Of a stretch of 33,564 nucleotides of DNA, positions 33,457 through 33,564 are shown piece after piece (positions within the stretch are counted from its first letter, which is position 1; each line of letters begins with the position of its first letter). The notes under the pieces are model-generated. The model was not told where the DNA came from. It was given only the letters and a program-made list of their open reading frames with translations, and searched no databases. Location of the stretch: positions 1 through 33,564 of the forward strand of contig CAJWWL010000005.1 of assembly GCA_913048125.1 (NCBI GenBank), read 5' to 3'. The translations under genes and the position numbers were made by a program. The stretch is from an uncultured Opitutia bacterium. Its GTDB lineage: Bacteria > Verrucomicrobiota > Verrucomicrobiia > Opitutales > JABJCN01.

Positions 33457-33534
33457 GGTGGCTGTAGCTCAGTTGGTTAGAGCATCGGCTTGTGGTGCCG
33501 AGGGTCGCGGGGTCGAATCCCGTCAGCCACCCCA
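33457..33534 (+). tRNA. tRNA-His (anticodon GTG)
   Basis: Full cloverleaf: acceptor GTGGCTG / CAGCCAC, the extra G at position -1 (33457) paired with C73 (33531) that marks tRNA-His, D stem GCTC/GAGC, anticodon stem TCGGC/GCCGA with loop TTGTGGT (anticodon 33492-33494), T stem GCGGG/CCCGT, and an encoded CCA end. The T loop reads GTCGAAT, with G where T54 is usual. Confidence 0.96.
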
Positions 33535-33564
33535 TTTCCAGCCTTTGCAAAGCAAAGCCAAACT

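Noticed and set aside
1-33564. Search for CRISPR arrays, insertion sequences, prophage or defence genes
   Set aside because: No regularly spaced repeats, transposase, integrase or nuclease frames were seen; nearly all sequence is accounted for by housekeeping genes.

Overview
The window looks like the chromosome of a Gram-negative, meso-DAP-peptidoglycan bacterium. It most resembles a marine Opitutae-type member of Verrucomicrobiota. The reasons are a GreA carrying a long N-terminal extension (also known in chlamydiae), a MurC-MurB fusion, a divergent FtsZ, a KDO transferase (so LPS is made), and an acidic TSP3-like motif common in secreted Verrucomicrobia/Planctomycetes proteins. The taxonomic call is an inference from family resemblance; no 16S gene is present.

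Layout. (1) 1-1263: 3' part of an MFS transporter, plus strand. (2) 1381-3240: long GreA, plus strand, with a hairpin in its leader. (3) 3347-23148, minus strand: one almost gap-free division and cell-wall (dcw) operon. Its transcription order is mraZ, rsmH, ftsL, ftsI, murE, murF, mraY, murD, small lysM gene, lysM lipoprotein, ftsW, murG, murC-murB, ddl, ftsQ, ftsA, ftsZ. This is nearly the textbook order, with two LysM genes inserted and murB fused to murC. (4) 23402-27015, plus strand: tlyA-type rRNA methyltransferase, nadK, and a PpiD/SurA-like membrane chaperone. (5) 27110-29332, minus strand: miaA, a small membrane protein, and trpA. (6) 29466-30761, plus strand: waaA. (7) 30807-33350, plus strand: a phnD-phnC-phnE-like ABC importer behind a near-perfect Fur-type palindrome. 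(8) 33457-33534: tRNA-His(GUG).

How the genes work together. Region 3 supplies the cytoplasmic Mur pathway (MurC/B/D/E/F, Ddl), the lipid steps (MraY, MurG), septal polymerisation (FtsW/FtsI), the divisome scaffold (FtsL, FtsQ, FtsA, FtsZ) and its own regulator MraZ. MraZ has an operator of five TGG repeats at exact 10-bp spacing across the promoter. Several gene junctions overlap by 4 or 7 nt, which suggests translational coupling.

Most notable points: an extra-cytoplasmic insertion in MraY combining a four-cysteine zinc-ribbon-like knot with a TSP3-like calcium motif; a Fur-like operator on the PhnDCE-type importer, suggesting metal rather than phosphate control; a repeated promoter geometry (TTGACA, 16 nt, CAnnTTG) at four transcription units; and loss of the second T7-loop aspartate in FtsZ. 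No CRISPR array, insertion sequence or prophage was seen.
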